From contig NC_047068.1 of NCBI RefSeq assembly GCF_902459465.1, forward strand, positions 12,423,195 to 12,487,194: DNA of 64,000 bases. Reading direction: 5' to 3'. Below, in pieces: positions 16,701 through 28,487 of the stretch (position 1 is its first letter; the number at the start of each line of letters is the position of its first letter). Source of the DNA: Asterias rubens (taxonomy: Eukaryota > Echinodermata > Asteroidea > Forcipulatida > Asteriidae). Made by a program: the position numbers and the translations under genes. The notes under the pieces were generated by a model. That model was given only the letters and a program-made list of their open reading frames with translations, was not told the DNA's origin and did no database searches.

Positions 16701-19700
16701 GCTGAAGGCTTTCTTTTATAAGTAGCCCAAACCCCAAAGAAAACATTAATCTTGTGGTTCCTCCCCCTCCCCATCAAAAAACTGAAATCCCTCACAAAAT
16801 TGGCAAAACAAAACAAAAATGAAGGAAAATGTGAGTCAGGGTGACAAGAACCCGGCCTATTTACTTTTCAAAATTATTATTTTTCATCCGTGGTAATATT
16901 TTTAACTAACCAGTTGATGTTCCGCATTTTACCGCCCTTCTCATTAACAATTAAGAGCTCTCATTAATGAAACACCTACAGGTAGAGTAAAAAAGCCACA
17001 TGTGGTACGTAAGATATGTGACCTGCCGCCTCAATCCGAAATACCCCGCATACACTCTACGAACTGACGCGTCAGATGTCGCGCCAGCAAAAACATTGCT
17101 TCTTGAAAATGCTCATCAAAATTTGATGCTCTGGGTGTTCCACATACTGAGCAATCGATTTTTTTACTCCCATGGAGACAAAATTCTCTTAAAGGGACAG
17201 CACTGCATTGATTTTTTTTGCAGGGTAAGAGTTTCGCAGTTTGTCCAGTTTTGAAGAAAACACTTTTTTTAGGACTGCCAGGGAAAATGTCATGCAAATT
17301 AAGGTTGATATTTTTGAAAGGGTAAAACACTTAAAAGTGTGGTGTTGGGTTTCGTTGAAATTGAGCAGTCTTGTTTTTTCTCTATGAGGTAGGATTGTCA
17401 GTTTGTTTTTGTCAACGCAATGCTGATATATTGGCAAAAAAAGAACTATATAATAAAAGTCATTTGTGAAAGTTTCAATTGTATTGGTCCAGACCTGTAT
17501 GATTCATTTTTGAAAGGGCAAGGGCACCAAGGCCTTTTCTCTTTGTTAAAGGGCACTCTAATGAGGAAACTATAAAATTCTACTCAGCCATTTCAAGGGC
17601 ACCAACCTGGGGGCATGGAGGCAATAACCCTAGGCCTAGCCTACAGGGTCTACTTGTAAAAAAAAAAAACAGGACAAAACTGTCACGGTATTTTCCCAAC
17701 CATGTTACGTGGGGGTGATTGCGGGTACAAACCGCATCTCTAGCAGCTTATTCGTAAGCAGACACCAAGGAAATTTGAATGTCCAAAAGTCGCCTTCGGG
17801 CATTCTTTAGGGATTCAAATTGGTTGACGCGCTTTCATCAACTTCTGATCAATGGGGGCACTTCAGATGAAATCGTTTTGTAGGGTGCTTTTACTACCAC
17901 CTTTGTAACAAGTAGGGTTTCAGATAGAGTGTTTTTGCTTATCATTATGATACTACCTTTAATATGTATATTATACATATTAAACGCAATTTTCAGGAAT
18001 ATTGTTTTGATCATATTGTTGTATAGAATACGAACAAGATGTGACAGTATCATTCAATCTATCACAAAGTTATCTCCTGGTTTAAAAATCATCTAATTTT
18101 AAGGAATTAATTACATCATTAGTCAGGCATGGAGAAACAATCCAAGCACCTGTAGTAGTACGCTTTTAATTTAAGCAAAAAAATGTACTTCAATAAAAAA
18201 CACTCTTCAATCAACAATACAAAAGGAATGAGAAAAAGGCATTCTAATTTTTATTTTACCCTTGCACACCGATGTGTGTTACAAGCACTGAATACTAGTT
18301 TGACCAACCAAACCACCACGCCCAGTAGCAAGAGGCAGTTAGAATCCTATATTTCACGATTTTATAGATGTTTAATTTGCATGGGGGATTATGATTATTT
18401 AAAAGGACCAATAGGAATGAAGAAACTGTCTTATAAGAACAGGTGCAAGCTTGCGTGTCACACCCATGTTTTTCAACACTTATTACTGGTCATAAACAAA
18501 GGTTTATACACACCCACATGACGCGCTCTCCACCAATAGGAATAGCGAAACTGTCTGAGGTATTTATGAATTTTGGTTTAAGCCTTACACCAATGTGTGA
18601 AGTAAAGAAAGATTGATGAAAAATAACAATATGTCCTGAATTTTTCCCTATGTTAAATATTTTTTAATTTACAGTTAGATAATGTAGAGAAACCATCTTG
18701 GCAGGCCCAGCTTTCCGGCAAAAAAACCTGGACACTTCTCCCCCTGCCTGAATGTGAAAATATCTGTCACGAACTCCAGGTTACTGTCAACACGGGAGAC
18801 ATAAGTAAGTACATTGCCCAATTTGGCGAGAGATCTATGTGTAAAAGGGGGAACCCGAGGGCAATATTTTATAAAATTGGACGAGAGGTTCAAGGATTTG
18901 TGGTTTGTGGCTCGTGATTTCATGTCTCTTAGTTTAATCATGGAGGAAGGAAACTTAATTGGAATCAAGAGGAGGAATTGAGGCGAGCTACAAAGGACAG
19001 GAAGTGCAGAAGTGGGGAACATCTGTACTTTGCGTTGTGGATACATTCAGGCCCAATTTTATGAATCTGCTTACTAAGCAGGGAGTTTTGGCTTGTGCAC
19101 ACGTGCGTACTCCATGTTACTAGGCATTCTTTGCCTATACAGTTAGCACAGAAATTCAGCGCTTGCATAGAAGCGGAGAGCAATGATCGTAAGCACAGAA
19201 TTTGATGGTAAGCAGAGCCATGAAATTGGGCCCCGTTTAGAGGGTAGGAGTCTGCATTGAAATTGGAGCCTAATTTCATAAAGCTTCAACTGGCAGAGAA
19301 CATTATCGAACACATTTCTGCTAGGTAAAATTAAGCAGGAAACCAGTCACTATTGCATGGTAATTTGACTGGTACCCTATTTCTATGAAAGTTGGCACGG
19401 TGGACATAAATATCATTAAGCCAATATGCAGAAAAAAATTGCTTAGCAGAAACAAATCTTGCTCAGCAAAAACCAGTTTATTAGCCTGTATCTAAATGTT
19501 TGTTGATTATAACTGGGTTCCTTGCTTATATTTGCAGAATAAATTGCTAAGCTTCATTTCTGCCCAGAGGTATGATCATAAATTGGGTTTTGTCAATTAA
19601 AAGGCAGTGGACACTATTGGTAATTGTCAAAGACTAGTCTTCACAGTTGGTGTATCTCAACATATGCAAAAAATAACAAACCAGTGAAAATTTGAGCTCA

Positions 19701-22700
19701 ATCGGTCGTCCAATTTGCGAGATAATAATGAAAAAAAAACCACCCTTGTTACACAAAGTTGTGTGCTTTCAGATGCTTGATTTTCGAGACCTCAAATTCT
19801 AAACTTGAGGTCTCGAAATCAAATTCGTGGAAAATTACTTCTTTCTCGAAAACTATGTCACTTCAGAGAGAGCGGTTTCTCATAATGTTTTATATTATCA
19901 ACCTCTCCCCATTACTAGTAATCAAGAAAGGTTTCATGGTGACAATTATTTTGAGTAATTACCAATAGTGTTCACAGCCTTTAAAGGCATAACTATCAAG
20001 AAAGATACAATGAAATTCAGTTTGAGAAAGTTTTTCCTAATACAGGTGTGTCTACTTGTTGAGCACCAAAACAAAGTAATTATAATGCTAAATAACTCCC
20101 CAAACAACAAAAAAACAAACTAACAAGCAAACGTTATTATACAAATCTCCTTAAGCGTAGTTGCATAATTAAGTCAAGCAAGTAGACTGACTGCTCTGCC
20201 TGTTTCTGAAATTCTTTGTCTTTTTGTGTTACTTAAGGGTTTCTCACTCCTTGATTAGGTAGCCTATTATTAGGCCATACAACAAAAATACATGTTTTTC
20301 GTCTTGTCTTGAAAGATTTCAGAAAGGGGGGTAGAAACATCAGTACAGAGTGTATTCTGTTAGCCACATCTCAAAATAGCTTATTGGGGTTTCCCTCCCA
20401 AATCTACAACTGAACTTCTTTCTTCTTGTTTCGTATTCATCCTTGACATTGTTTGCGCTTATTGAGCTGTTGGATGTACGTGTAATCAAATAAATCAATT
20501 TAAAATGACCATGAAGTAATGGTACAACACAAGAATTTGGAGCAACCTCATATTAGACCATGCATTAGGAGCATTTTATTTGGTTTGAGACAAAAGCAAA
20601 GGACCAATTATTTGCCACTTTAGCAGAAAAAGAACAAATTAGTATGGTTTTAATATTCATATTCTTAAAATTTAGAATCAAGCATACAGCCACTTAAAAA
20701 AAAACCTCCTAATGTGATTTAAAGACAATTCAATAGAAAGTGTTTTGGAAAAACTGGTCTAATTCTAATTAATATTTCTCAAAGACAGGTTTGGGGGGAG
20801 CCTCTCAGATTTGTTATTATTTTGTGATGAATAACTGCAATATAATCAGACTTTTAGACAGTCAATTTGTGGTGATTTAGTTCTGATTTTAGATTTAAAC
20901 ATTTTTGTCAAAATGCCCTTCAGCAGGGGAAAAACAGCATTGTTAAAAACCCTCTAAAGTGATTGGCCCTCATACACAACCTCAAGAAATTGCAACTTTC
21001 CTGGCTGAACTTTAAATTGTAATCGCCATTCTTGAAATCGGAGTAGTCGAATGAAGTTGACATTCATGCTTTTACATTTGTCTCGGTTGATTTATAGCCC
21101 TCTCACAAATAAAACAAACAATGAGTGCGCCTATGAAAGCATTTACACAGCAAAGAAAATACTTCCCCTTTTCAAAAACAAAACAAAACAAAACCCCAAC
21201 CCGAAACGTAGAATTTAATTTGACTTTATTGCACACAGTAACTTGATACTTGTATAAATAAAGTCCTCTAGTGGCTAACCTTTTGAGAACAAAGGCAGGT
21301 GATATACCTTTTTCCCGAAAGGCGTCTGTCTGCGACACAGTGAGCTAGTCTTCAAATAAAGCGAACGTGACAACCCCTCGCTCTTCCCAATAACTCTCGC
21401 AACGTCAGGATCAAGCAGAGAAGACAATCTGAGACAAAGAGGGACAATTGCAACTAGGCACTTGGCTATTATCTACTGACAAGATGATGGGAGAAAAAAA
21501 ATCCAATCTGGAGAAGCACCGAAATGGTCGGGGGTTTTCTGAAATCTCTTGACGACTTTAATTGAAGTGTAAAATGTTCCAAACTTGCCCCATGGTTGTT
21601 TTTTTCTAGTGATGTTGGCTCATGCACCTGCATTCATATTGCTCAAATATATTCGCAGTGTGTTTCCTTATATACTCTGGGCATAATACATTATTCATCG
21701 AGAAGAAAGGCTTTTCCTTCTGACGATCTGTCCAGTATTTAGTTCAATTTGTCAAAGGAAAAATATATTGATTGAGGTTCTTTTTTTAGCTGCGCCAACT
21801 TGAAGGCCATGTTTAGGTCAGGCAATAAGAGGATCAGAAATCACGCCACTTTGCAGGTTTTTTTATTTTACTTGGGGAAGCAAGAATTGTGATGAAAGGT
21901 ACTATTTATTGGATTATTATTATGACATTTTTTTTTTTTTTTGGGGGGGGGATTCTGAGTAAATCCTCTAGTATTTAAAAGAAACAGTTGTAAGTAATGA
22001 AATGTTTAAAGGTATTTTAGGGTCATATTATGGTGTAAAAATTTAAAACTGCTGAGCTTGTGACCATAGAAACGTACTTGGAGAGAAGCAATTCACCTAA
22101 TGATAGTATTTCACTATTTTTTCACTTCAAAGGAAGAGGGTTTTCTAAGCAAGTACATACTGTATTCAACGTTTCGACTGCTTGCTCTATAGTCATCATC
22201 AGGAGACTGTTATAACAACTGTGAATTTAAGGCAAATCGTGCGATTGTCAAGTTTTTTTAAAGCCAGTTTAAATTATGCAATTGACCCAATTCGCATGGC
22301 GTCATCATCGATGATAAATTGTGGTTGCGCCGTTTGGGGAGTACAATCTCCATGGGTTAATTTGTATTGCAAACTGTAATATAGCAATGTGTGCACGGAT
22401 AGACACACATCATATATTTACTCGCAATTTGACTCTCAAAATGACAGACAATGGGCAGACAGTAGGCATGGTGTGACGTATTAACTGCAATGGGTCAATA
22501 TGCAATGCCTAATTACCTTGAATCAAAACAATTATAAGTTATCATTATTGACTGCCTTTAACAAAAATCACGATCTGGATCTTTAATGATTTACATCATG
22601 GGCCAAATTTCTTAGAGCTGTTTTAAAGCCATTATACACTTTCGGCACAGAAAAAAAGTTCACAGATTTACAAACAACTTACAGGGTTTACAGAAGGTAA

Positions 22701-23360
22701 TGGTGAAAGACTTCTCTTGAAATATTATTCCATGAAATGCTTTACTTTTCGAGAAAACATTAAAACAATTATCAATTCTCGTTGTTGAGAAATACGGATT
22801 TATTTTAAACACATGTCATGACATGTGAAACGTGCGGAAACAAGGGTTTTGTTATTTTTTTATATCAGTTGTGATACACAAAGTGTGGGTCTTTGGACAA
22901 TACTGTTTACCGAAAGTGTCAAATGGCTTTAAAACGGTAAATATTGCATATAACACATAAACAGTGCAAATAACACATAAACAACATATAACAGAAGCAG
23001 TAAGAGGATTAAATGAACACAGAGAGAGAGAGAGAGGCAGAATGCACTGCCAAAAAGCATGGACTCTTGGAAGATTTTGTCTCACAATTTCTGGCTCAAA
23101 GGCCCCCCCCCCCATGAAAAACCCCAAACCAACCCTCTGTTTTGCTTTAAGGGGGTGTTTTCACCAAAGTTGTTTTCTAATATATTTCCCCCTTCAGCCT
23201 AACTAACTCAAATGACTTTTTGTGGACACAAATTAACATTGTATGATTTACTCCTTTGCCTGTCTTTCTTACAGTTGTGCTGGATACCAACCAGTGGTAT
23301 CATACAACACGCATTCATCCAGGCAAGATCAGCATCACGATTGGTTCAGAGTTTGACTGA
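13749..23360 (+). CDS. Single-pass membrane JmjC/cupin-like Fe(II)/2-oxoglutarate oxygenase, complete, 4 exons
   Basis: Exons 13749-14419, 15514-15649, 18675-18804 and 23275-23360 join in frame to 1,023 bases (340 aa plus TGA). The ATG sits in a good context (CACCATG). Residues 1-70 are hydrophilic, 72-89 form one hydrophobic segment, and the remainder is predicted to lie on the far side of the membrane, giving a type II topology. CDLC (119-122) and N-glycosylation sequons at 124 and 158 fit a lumenal or extracellular domain. The C-terminal half is a JmjC/cupin_8 fold: HLD at 269-271, created exactly at the exon 2/3 junction, supplies His and Asp iron ligands; a GKK at 284-286 is placed for 2-oxoglutarate binding; the GDIIVLDTNQWYH strand ends in the third ligand, His322. 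Such enzymes hydroxylate or demethylate proteins; the substrate here is unknown. I do not recognise a named orthologue. Introns 2 and 3 (3.0 and 4.5 kb) are full of repeats. Confidence 0.88.
15688..15748. repeat. 31-bp tandem duplication followed by a G run
   Basis: AATGCATTGTCATAGCCTGG followed by GGAGAGGGGG occurs twice in succession in intron 2 of the oxygenase gene; the second copy runs into a poly-G tract at about 15737. Confidence 0.7.
15803..15870 (+). repeat. tRNA-like fragment (SINE head), A box only
   Basis: TGGCAGAGTGGTTTAGAGC at 15814-15832 matches the D-arm/A-box of a Leu/Ser-type tRNA, but there is no matching T arm or acceptor stem. It is best read as a piece of a tRNA-derived SINE. 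Confidence 0.4.
15880..16250. repeat. Tandem repeat of TTGGAACGTAAGC-type units
   Basis: About a dozen units of roughly 20-27 bases share (T)CTTGGAACGTAAGCATA or AGCTGCGTA. A 102-codon minus-strand open frame spans them and simply reflects periodicity. Within intron 2 of the oxygenase gene. Confidence 0.7.
17505..17640 (+). repeat. Dispersed repeat R1, copy 2
   Basis: It carries TTTTTGAAAGGGCAAGGGC, ACCAAGGCC, AAAGGGCACTCTAATGAGGAA and TTTCAAGGGCACCAACC, matching 38-192 (reversed) and 52240-52395. Confidence 0.55.
18245..18570. repeat. Dispersed repeat R2, fuller copy in oxygenase intron 2
   Basis: It starts with an R5-like end (TTTACCCTTGCACACCGATG) and ends with CACATGACGCGCTCTCCACC then AATAGCGAAACTGTCTGAGG, the reverse of the 525-745 units. 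The 112-codon open frame across it is not supported as a gene. Confidence 0.55.
19050..19236. repeat. Palindromic repeat R3, copy 2
   Basis: Bounded by GCCCAATTTTATGAATCTGC on the left and GCCATGAAATTGGGCCCC on the right, mutually inverted. Oxygenase intron 3. Confidence 0.65.
19266..19590. repeat. Palindromic repeat R3, copy 3
   Basis: It starts with CTAATTTCATAAAGCTTC and includes GCAGGAAACCAGTCAC and TTGCTTAGCAGAAAC. The ending is degenerate (CATAAATTGGG). It abuts the M1 MITE at 19597. Confidence 0.55.
19597..19984. mobile_element. TTAA-type MITE family M1, full-length copy
   Basis: About 388 bases, with inverted ends AAGGCAGTGGACACTATTGG and CCAATAGTGTTCACAGCCTT, and TTAA at both borders. 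The interior contains GAGATAATAATGAAA and an inner palindrome around CTCAAATTCTAAACTTGAGG. A TTAA target is the hallmark of piggyBac-group transposons; no transposase is present. Oxygenase intron 3. Confidence 0.85.
21929..21951. repeat. Poly-T/poly-G run
   Basis: A T tract runs directly into a G tract. Simple sequence, prone to length change; no function implied. Confidence 0.8.
22160..22215. repeat. Fragment of a dispersed repeat with the CAACGTTTCGACTGC motif
   Basis: AACGTTTCGACTGCTTGCTC is followed by AGTCATCATCAGGAG, a phrase common in marine-invertebrate repeats. Only this short piece is recognised. Confidence 0.35.
22623..22932. mobile_element. TTAA-type MITE family M2, copy 1
   Basis: TTAA borders with inverted ends AAGCCATTATACACTTTCGG and ACCGAAAGTGTCAAATGGCT. 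The interior includes ACATGTCATGACATGT and a stretch shared with 43332-43686 and 44213-44544. Oxygenase intron 3. Confidence 0.85.
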
Positions 23361-23378
23361 GTGGATAGATCAGCACCC

Positions 23379-23695
23379 AATTTCATAAAGCTGTTAAGCA
23401 GAAAATTCCTTTGCTAAGCAAGACACTAGTGGGACACCAGATACATGTAGTAGTGACAAGTACAGTATTTTGGCAGGTTTTTGCTAAGCAAGCATTTTCT
23501 GTGCTTAGCAAGTTTTTGTGATTACATGCTTAATCTGCTTTGCAAGTGCCTTTGCTGAGCAAGAAATGAGTTAGGTACCAATCACAGGAAAGGTAAATCT
23601 ACCATATTTTGGCTGGTAACCTATTTTTGCTTAGGCAAAAGTTTTCTGAGTTTGGCACAATTTTGTGCTTACTTGCTTTATGAAATCGGTCATCG
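23379..23695. repeat. Palindromic repeat R3, copy 4 (two-part)
   Basis: It starts 19 bases after the oxygenase stop with CCCAATTTCATAAAGCTG and ends near GCTTTATGAAATCGG, so it lies in the presumed 3' UTR. GCTAAGCAAG recurs several times inside. Confidence 0.6.
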
Positions 23696-24404
23696 GTGTT
23701 ATGCCTTTAATCCACTATGTACTGCCGGGTACCGACCAACTTGAGCTTGAGTGTGTATACAGCTGCTGCTTTCTGGTAACTTTTTTTTTTTTTTTTTACC
23801 CATTCAACTTGAAAACATCACATGGTTCGATGTGGGGAAGAATTCAAGTGGACCACACCCACATTCGATGTGACCTGATATTTGAGTCAGACTGACCTGG
23901 AATCTGGCTCAGAGTATTTTGGACTCAGATTTACAAACTTTTTTTGACCCTAAAACATATCCATGGTGCTATATTTAGAGGTTGACAGCCTCTCTACATC
24001 ACCGCAAATAGAACTCTAGAGGATTGGTCATAGCAAGTGTCTTTGACTTTCTCAACTGCAAAGGAGATTATTATTCTAAGTACTATACATTGATGGACAT
24101 ACTTAAAAGTGACATATTTTCTCATTTCATGATTTTTAATAATAACTGGCATTTTCCCTCTTGTAAAGAGACAATGAAAGTTCATTCATGTCCTTTCTTG
24201 AAAATTGAATAGAGTTATTCAAATATATTTGTTTAATGTTAAAAAAAAATCAGTGGATTGCTGTTTCATTTTTAAATTTTGGTTTTGGATCCATCTTTTG
24301 ATTTCAGTTTCAGTATTCTTTGTTTGTACAGTGTATTTATCTGGAAAGTACTTTGAAGAAGTGTTCTAAGTAGAATGAAAAGATCAATGAAATAACCTTT
24401 TTGA

Positions 24405-24614
24405 AATTCCTTACTCAACAGTCTAAGAAATGTTACATGCAGAAATGTTTCTCAGATTGAAATGTTTATGAATCCCTCTCTCTAAAATCACATTCCTTAG
24501 AAGGGAAGCGTTTCTCAAAATGTTATACGTCATCAACAGCTGCAGTGCTTCTCGTGAAAGTTTTTATGGTCATTATTTTTTTCCGTAATTACCAAAGGTA
24601 TACTCTCCCTTTAA
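24405..24614. mobile_element. TTAA-type MITE M1, 3' half
   Basis: Related to the right half of M1 (AAGCGTTTCTCAAAATGTTA, CGTAATTACCAAAGG) and ends in CCCTTTAA. The left half is missing. Confidence 0.5.
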
Positions 24615-24764
24615 ACTCATATTTAATCCAAATATAACCAGGATGAATTTGTTTTTTGGGCATTTTTCTTGGGGGTTTTCATCCCACACCTGAAATTGAA
24701 CACTTCTTCTTGTTTCTTTCTCATCCTGTTATTTGTGCTTTTTGTGCTTTTTGATGTGTTATCA

Positions 24765-24770
24765 AATAAA
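24765..24770 (+). terminator. Candidate polyadenylation signal for the oxygenase gene
   Basis: This is a clean AATAAA about 1.4 kb beyond the stop codon at 23360. If used, the 3' UTR would contain MITE fragments, including the one ending at 24614. A sequence resembling the 24660-24790 segment, also ending in AATAAA, sits in intron 3 at about 20390-20490. Confidence 0.35.
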
Positions 24771-24799
24771 TACAGACAACTCAATTTAGGAATGTTACT

Positions 24800-25730
24800 C
24801 TATTTTTACACAACTCACTTTTAGTCCAAGCAAGTCTCCTGTGCAATATACTTCACCTAACCCTCTCAAGAAAAAAAAAGAAAGAAAAAAAAAATGATTT
24901 AAAATTCCCAACTATTGATGATGCACCTTGGGACAAACACAAATGCACGGGTCGGTTGACATCCGTTTTTAGAGATATAAAAGCATTTGAATCTCATGAA
25001 TAACTTATAAACCCTGACGCTAAGGGCAAGTCATGCAAAAGTCAAAATGAGTGAGACTTGTCGCTAATCTCACTTTCCTTCAATCCCTGACGGACGGTTC
25101 ATAGGAAGGTATTGACACTTGGGACCGGGGGAACCAGGGACCCAGCTGCCACTACCTCTAGTATAATTACAACCCCCGCTCAAGTTTTTCGCAGTTTCGC
25201 GTTGCGGAACTGTCAGATCAAAGATTTTGAGATTGTGTTAGAAAAACATGTTTGATGCTTGCTCGAGCTGGGATAGAGTTAAGTGGAGGTGTTTGGGTTG
25301 ATTGACTTATAGTATTGAATGGCTGTTTCTTCTTTAATTTAATATATTTGATTTTTCTTGTTTTTATTTTTCTAAACGACAAGTGTGCACACTGTTTACT
25401 CTTCTATGATGTTTTCACAAAATTGTTTGACCAATGTGGTGATGAAATTCTAGTCATGGTAAATTCCTGAAAATTAGAGGAATTACAAATCCTCTGCTTT
25501 CCCAAACCAATATTTTCCTTTCTGTCATGCGGATTTAAAATATCCTACAATTATCAGAACCAATATTTTCCTCTTTCATGATAATTCCAATCAGATTGCT
25601 CAAATATTTAACCCAATCACAAGATATTACCTACAAATAATTGGCTTTCATCACCAGGTCTTTCCCACAAGCTGTTGTTTTTATAATATTTCTATTCAGA
25701 CCCCATTAATTGTTGTTTGCTTAGGTGTTA
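24800..25730. other. Intergenic, nothing recognised
   Basis: AT-rich sequence with A-runs near 24870-24895. No exon, terminal repeat or RNA signal was seen. Confidence 0.5.
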
Positions 25731-25734
25731 TAAA

Positions 25735-26445
25735 TGACTTCAGGAGTGAAGTTAATATTACATTGTTTGGGTGCTTGGGTTGTGTTTGGTAAATATTGGC
25801 TGTAATATTATATACACACCTTGAAAATTGCATTAAAAGCCATTGAGCTTTGCCTTTGTACAAGAGGGCATGCAGATGAGGAAAAGGTTGTCAAAGTTCC
25901 TCTAGGGAATCTTCAGAAGACCATTAAGAACAGGAGTAAAGTTATTACATTGTTTGGGTGCTAGGGTTGTGTTTGGTAATTAAACACACCTTGAAATTGC
26001 ATTAAAGCCATTTATCTTTACCTTGCAGCTGAATTGGGGAAAAGGTAGTCAAATTTCCTCTACACGGAATTTTCAGGAGTCCATAGAACATGAGTAAAGT
26101 TACTACATTGTTTGGATGCAAGGGTTGTGTTTGGTCATTATTGGCTTTAACACACCTTGAAAATTGCATCAAAAGCCATTGATCTTTACCTTTGTACAAG
26201 GGCAAGGCAGCTGAATTGGGGGAAAAAGGTAGTTAAATTTCATCTACGGAATCTTCAGGAGACCGTTCAGTACAGGATTGAAGTTATTATACATTGTTTG
26301 GATTCTAGGGTTGTGTTTGGTAAATATTGTCCATAATATGTACACACCTTGAAAATTGCATCAAAAGCCATTGACCTTTACGTTTGAAGGTGCGGGGGAA
26401 TTGAGGAAAAGGCAGTTTAATTTCCTCTCTGTCCATTATCCGTGC
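25735..26445. repeat. Tandem repeat, about four units of ~160-190 bp
   Basis: Each unit has GGAGT(A/G)AAGTTA, ACATTGTTTGGGTGC, GGTTGTGTTTGGTAA, CACACCTTGAAAATTGCAT and AAAAGCCATTGA, beginning near 25739, 25929, 26089 and 26272. Unit lengths vary through indels. Short open frames here are repeat-derived. Confidence 0.75.
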
Positions 26446-26524
26446 ACTTAAATCTAAACCACTTTTGACACGCTTCCAGATAGACAAGTGTGACTTAATT
26501 TGCCATTGCCATTACAGGTAGGGC

Positions 26525-26783
26525 CATAGAATGAGGCCATTTTCATAGTGCTGTTTAACAGTAAACAAACTTTTGTGATAACTGTAGCAGAAAATTTGCT
26601 TAAGCAGAAGCGTATTTCAAAGGTTATCATGAAAATTTGGCAGCTATCTTGCGCATTCACTGTGGATTTACATTGTTATGTCATTGATGTTGTGCGCTTA
26701 CGGGTAGCAGTGCTATGAAATGGAAATTGTACAGTAAGCACAAAATCGGTCGTTAACCAGCGCTATGAAATTGGGCCCCGGTC
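26525..26783. repeat. Palindromic repeat R3, copy 5
   Basis: Left end GAATGAGGCCATTTTCATAG; right end AGCGCTATGAAATTGGGCCCC. AAGCAGAAG and GGTTATCATG are inside. Confidence 0.5.
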
Positions 26784-27057
26784 AAGTACTGAAACAAAGG
26801 ACCATAAAAACTGAGAAGCACTGCAGCTGTTGATAGTATAAACTATTTTGAGAAAGAATTTCCCTCGGAAGGTAATTATGGTTTGGATAGTTTTTCATCT
26901 CAAATCGTTAAATCATTTATTAATAATTTCTCATATTTCTGAGGGTTGGTGTCCATTTTCATGCTGCTCGTGTTCAGGAGAATGAGAGTAGAGTATCTGT
27001 TCGAAACACACTGGCTCTTTTCAGAGCCATCACTCCTCCCAATTAATGAGAGTCTAC

Positions 27058-27230
27058 ACATTGGACCAATTTCAAAAAGCAGAAAATACTGCTTGACAAA
27101 TATAGCTGGACACCATCCACAACAATGCAAACTCAATGTAATTTTGGGCTGATAATCTGGTTCTGCTAAGCAAAACTATTTTGTGTTTAGTGAGTTTTTG
27201 TGCTTACAGGCTTTATGAAATTTGGCCATG
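27058..27230. repeat. Palindromic repeat R3, copy 6
   Basis: GACCAATTTCAAAAAGCAG on the left; GGCTTTATGAAATTTGGCC on the right; TTCTGCTAAGCAAAAC in between. Confidence 0.5.
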
Positions 27231-27239
27231 GTTGTACCC

Positions 27240-28035
27240 ACTTGGTTATTTCTTATTTTCCACAATTTAAAGATTCAGAAATCATACAGGTAAAAGCAGT
27301 CTGGTATTAAAAGGGCTATTATGACTTAATTTAAATAATCATATAGTAACGCGTACAATATACTGTAAATATAAAAGTTTATCACTTATAAAGGAAATGT
27401 ATTGAACAAATGTTTTTATTTTGTGTATGTATTGAAAAAAATGTTTTATTTTGTGTGTGTGCAACATACATGTTTATATTGTTCAATGTATATAAGAGCA
27501 GTACTCAAGTTAGTACTCAGTTGTCAGTTGTTAACAACAATAAATGCTTGAAATTTTCATTGAAAACAAAGATGTAGCCATTGATCCTTTCATCAGTGTG
27601 CTGTTTTTCTATCCTGCAACAATTATAAACAAATCTAATTTTCCATAGAATTATTTGGTATACATTTGTTGTTGTTGTGGTGTATATGTAAATAAAAGGT
27701 GGAGAAGAGATGCATCAAAACAAAATATAAATTATATGGAAAGGTTTGTGGCAACACCATGTAATGACTATCTCTAATGAGTTGGGGTGGTTTCAACTTG
27801 GTTTCAATTCGACAAAATATGAATGGCATTGGCCAATCCATTGTGACTTATTTACAATCAAAACAGTTACAAATCTTTCATTTCATCTTATCTTGCTAAG
27901 AATCCTTTCAAGGTTTCAGCCTCCCACAATCTTGTTATTTTGAAAGCATCTATTTTCCTGGCACAGGGTTTCCTGTGCTGTATGCTTCTTCTTATCTAAT
28001 ATTTAGACCCTCACTTTGTTAGCAAAATTGGTTTT
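27240..28035. other. Intergenic, AT-rich
   Basis: It contains a short direct duplication (ATGTTTTATTTTGTGTATGT type) around 27400-27460. No gene signal. Confidence 0.45.
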
Positions 28036-28040
28036 AAAAT

Positions 28041-28110
28041 GTGGGAGTCCTGGCTGAGTGGTCTATAAGCACATCGGACTCGAGTTCTGCATCCATTGCT
28101 CTGCCTCGCT
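28041..28110 (+). repeat. tRNA-Leu/Ser-like SINE head
   Basis: TGGCTGAGTGGTCTATAAGC (28051-28070) followed by ACATCGGACTCGAGTTC resembles the D and anticodon arms of a class II tRNA. There is no proper acceptor stem. It sits directly beside an M1 MITE. Confidence 0.45.
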
Positions 28111-28152
28111 GTTGTTTTCAACAAAAGGCTAAGATTCATTTCCCTTTTTTTG

Positions 28153-28487
28153 TTAAAGACACTGGACACTATTGGTAATTGTCAAAGACAAAGTCTTCTC
28201 ACTTGGTGTATCTCAACATATGCATAAGATAACAAAACTGTGAAAAATTGAGATCAATTGGTCATCTGAGTTGCGAGATAATAATGAAAGAAAAAAACAC
28301 CCTAAATTTGAGGTTTCAAAATCAAATTTGTGGAAAATTACTTCTTTCTCGAAAACTGCGTCACTTCAGAGGGAGCCGTTTCTCACAATGTTTTATACTA
28401 TCAACGTCTCCCCATTACTCATTACAAAGTAAGGTTTTATGCTAATAATTATTTTGAGTAACTACCAATAGTGTCCACTGCCTTTAT
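28153..28487. mobile_element. TTAA-type MITE M1, near full-length
   Basis: It begins TTAAAGACACTGGACACTAT and ends ATAGTGTCCACTGCCTTTA. It shares the TCAGAGGGAGCCGTTTCTCA core. Confidence 0.8.

Noticed and set aside
25735..26445. CRISPR-like or regulatory spaced repeats
   Set aside because: Units of ~160-190 bp with indels are an ordinary tandem duplication; the organism is eukaryotic.
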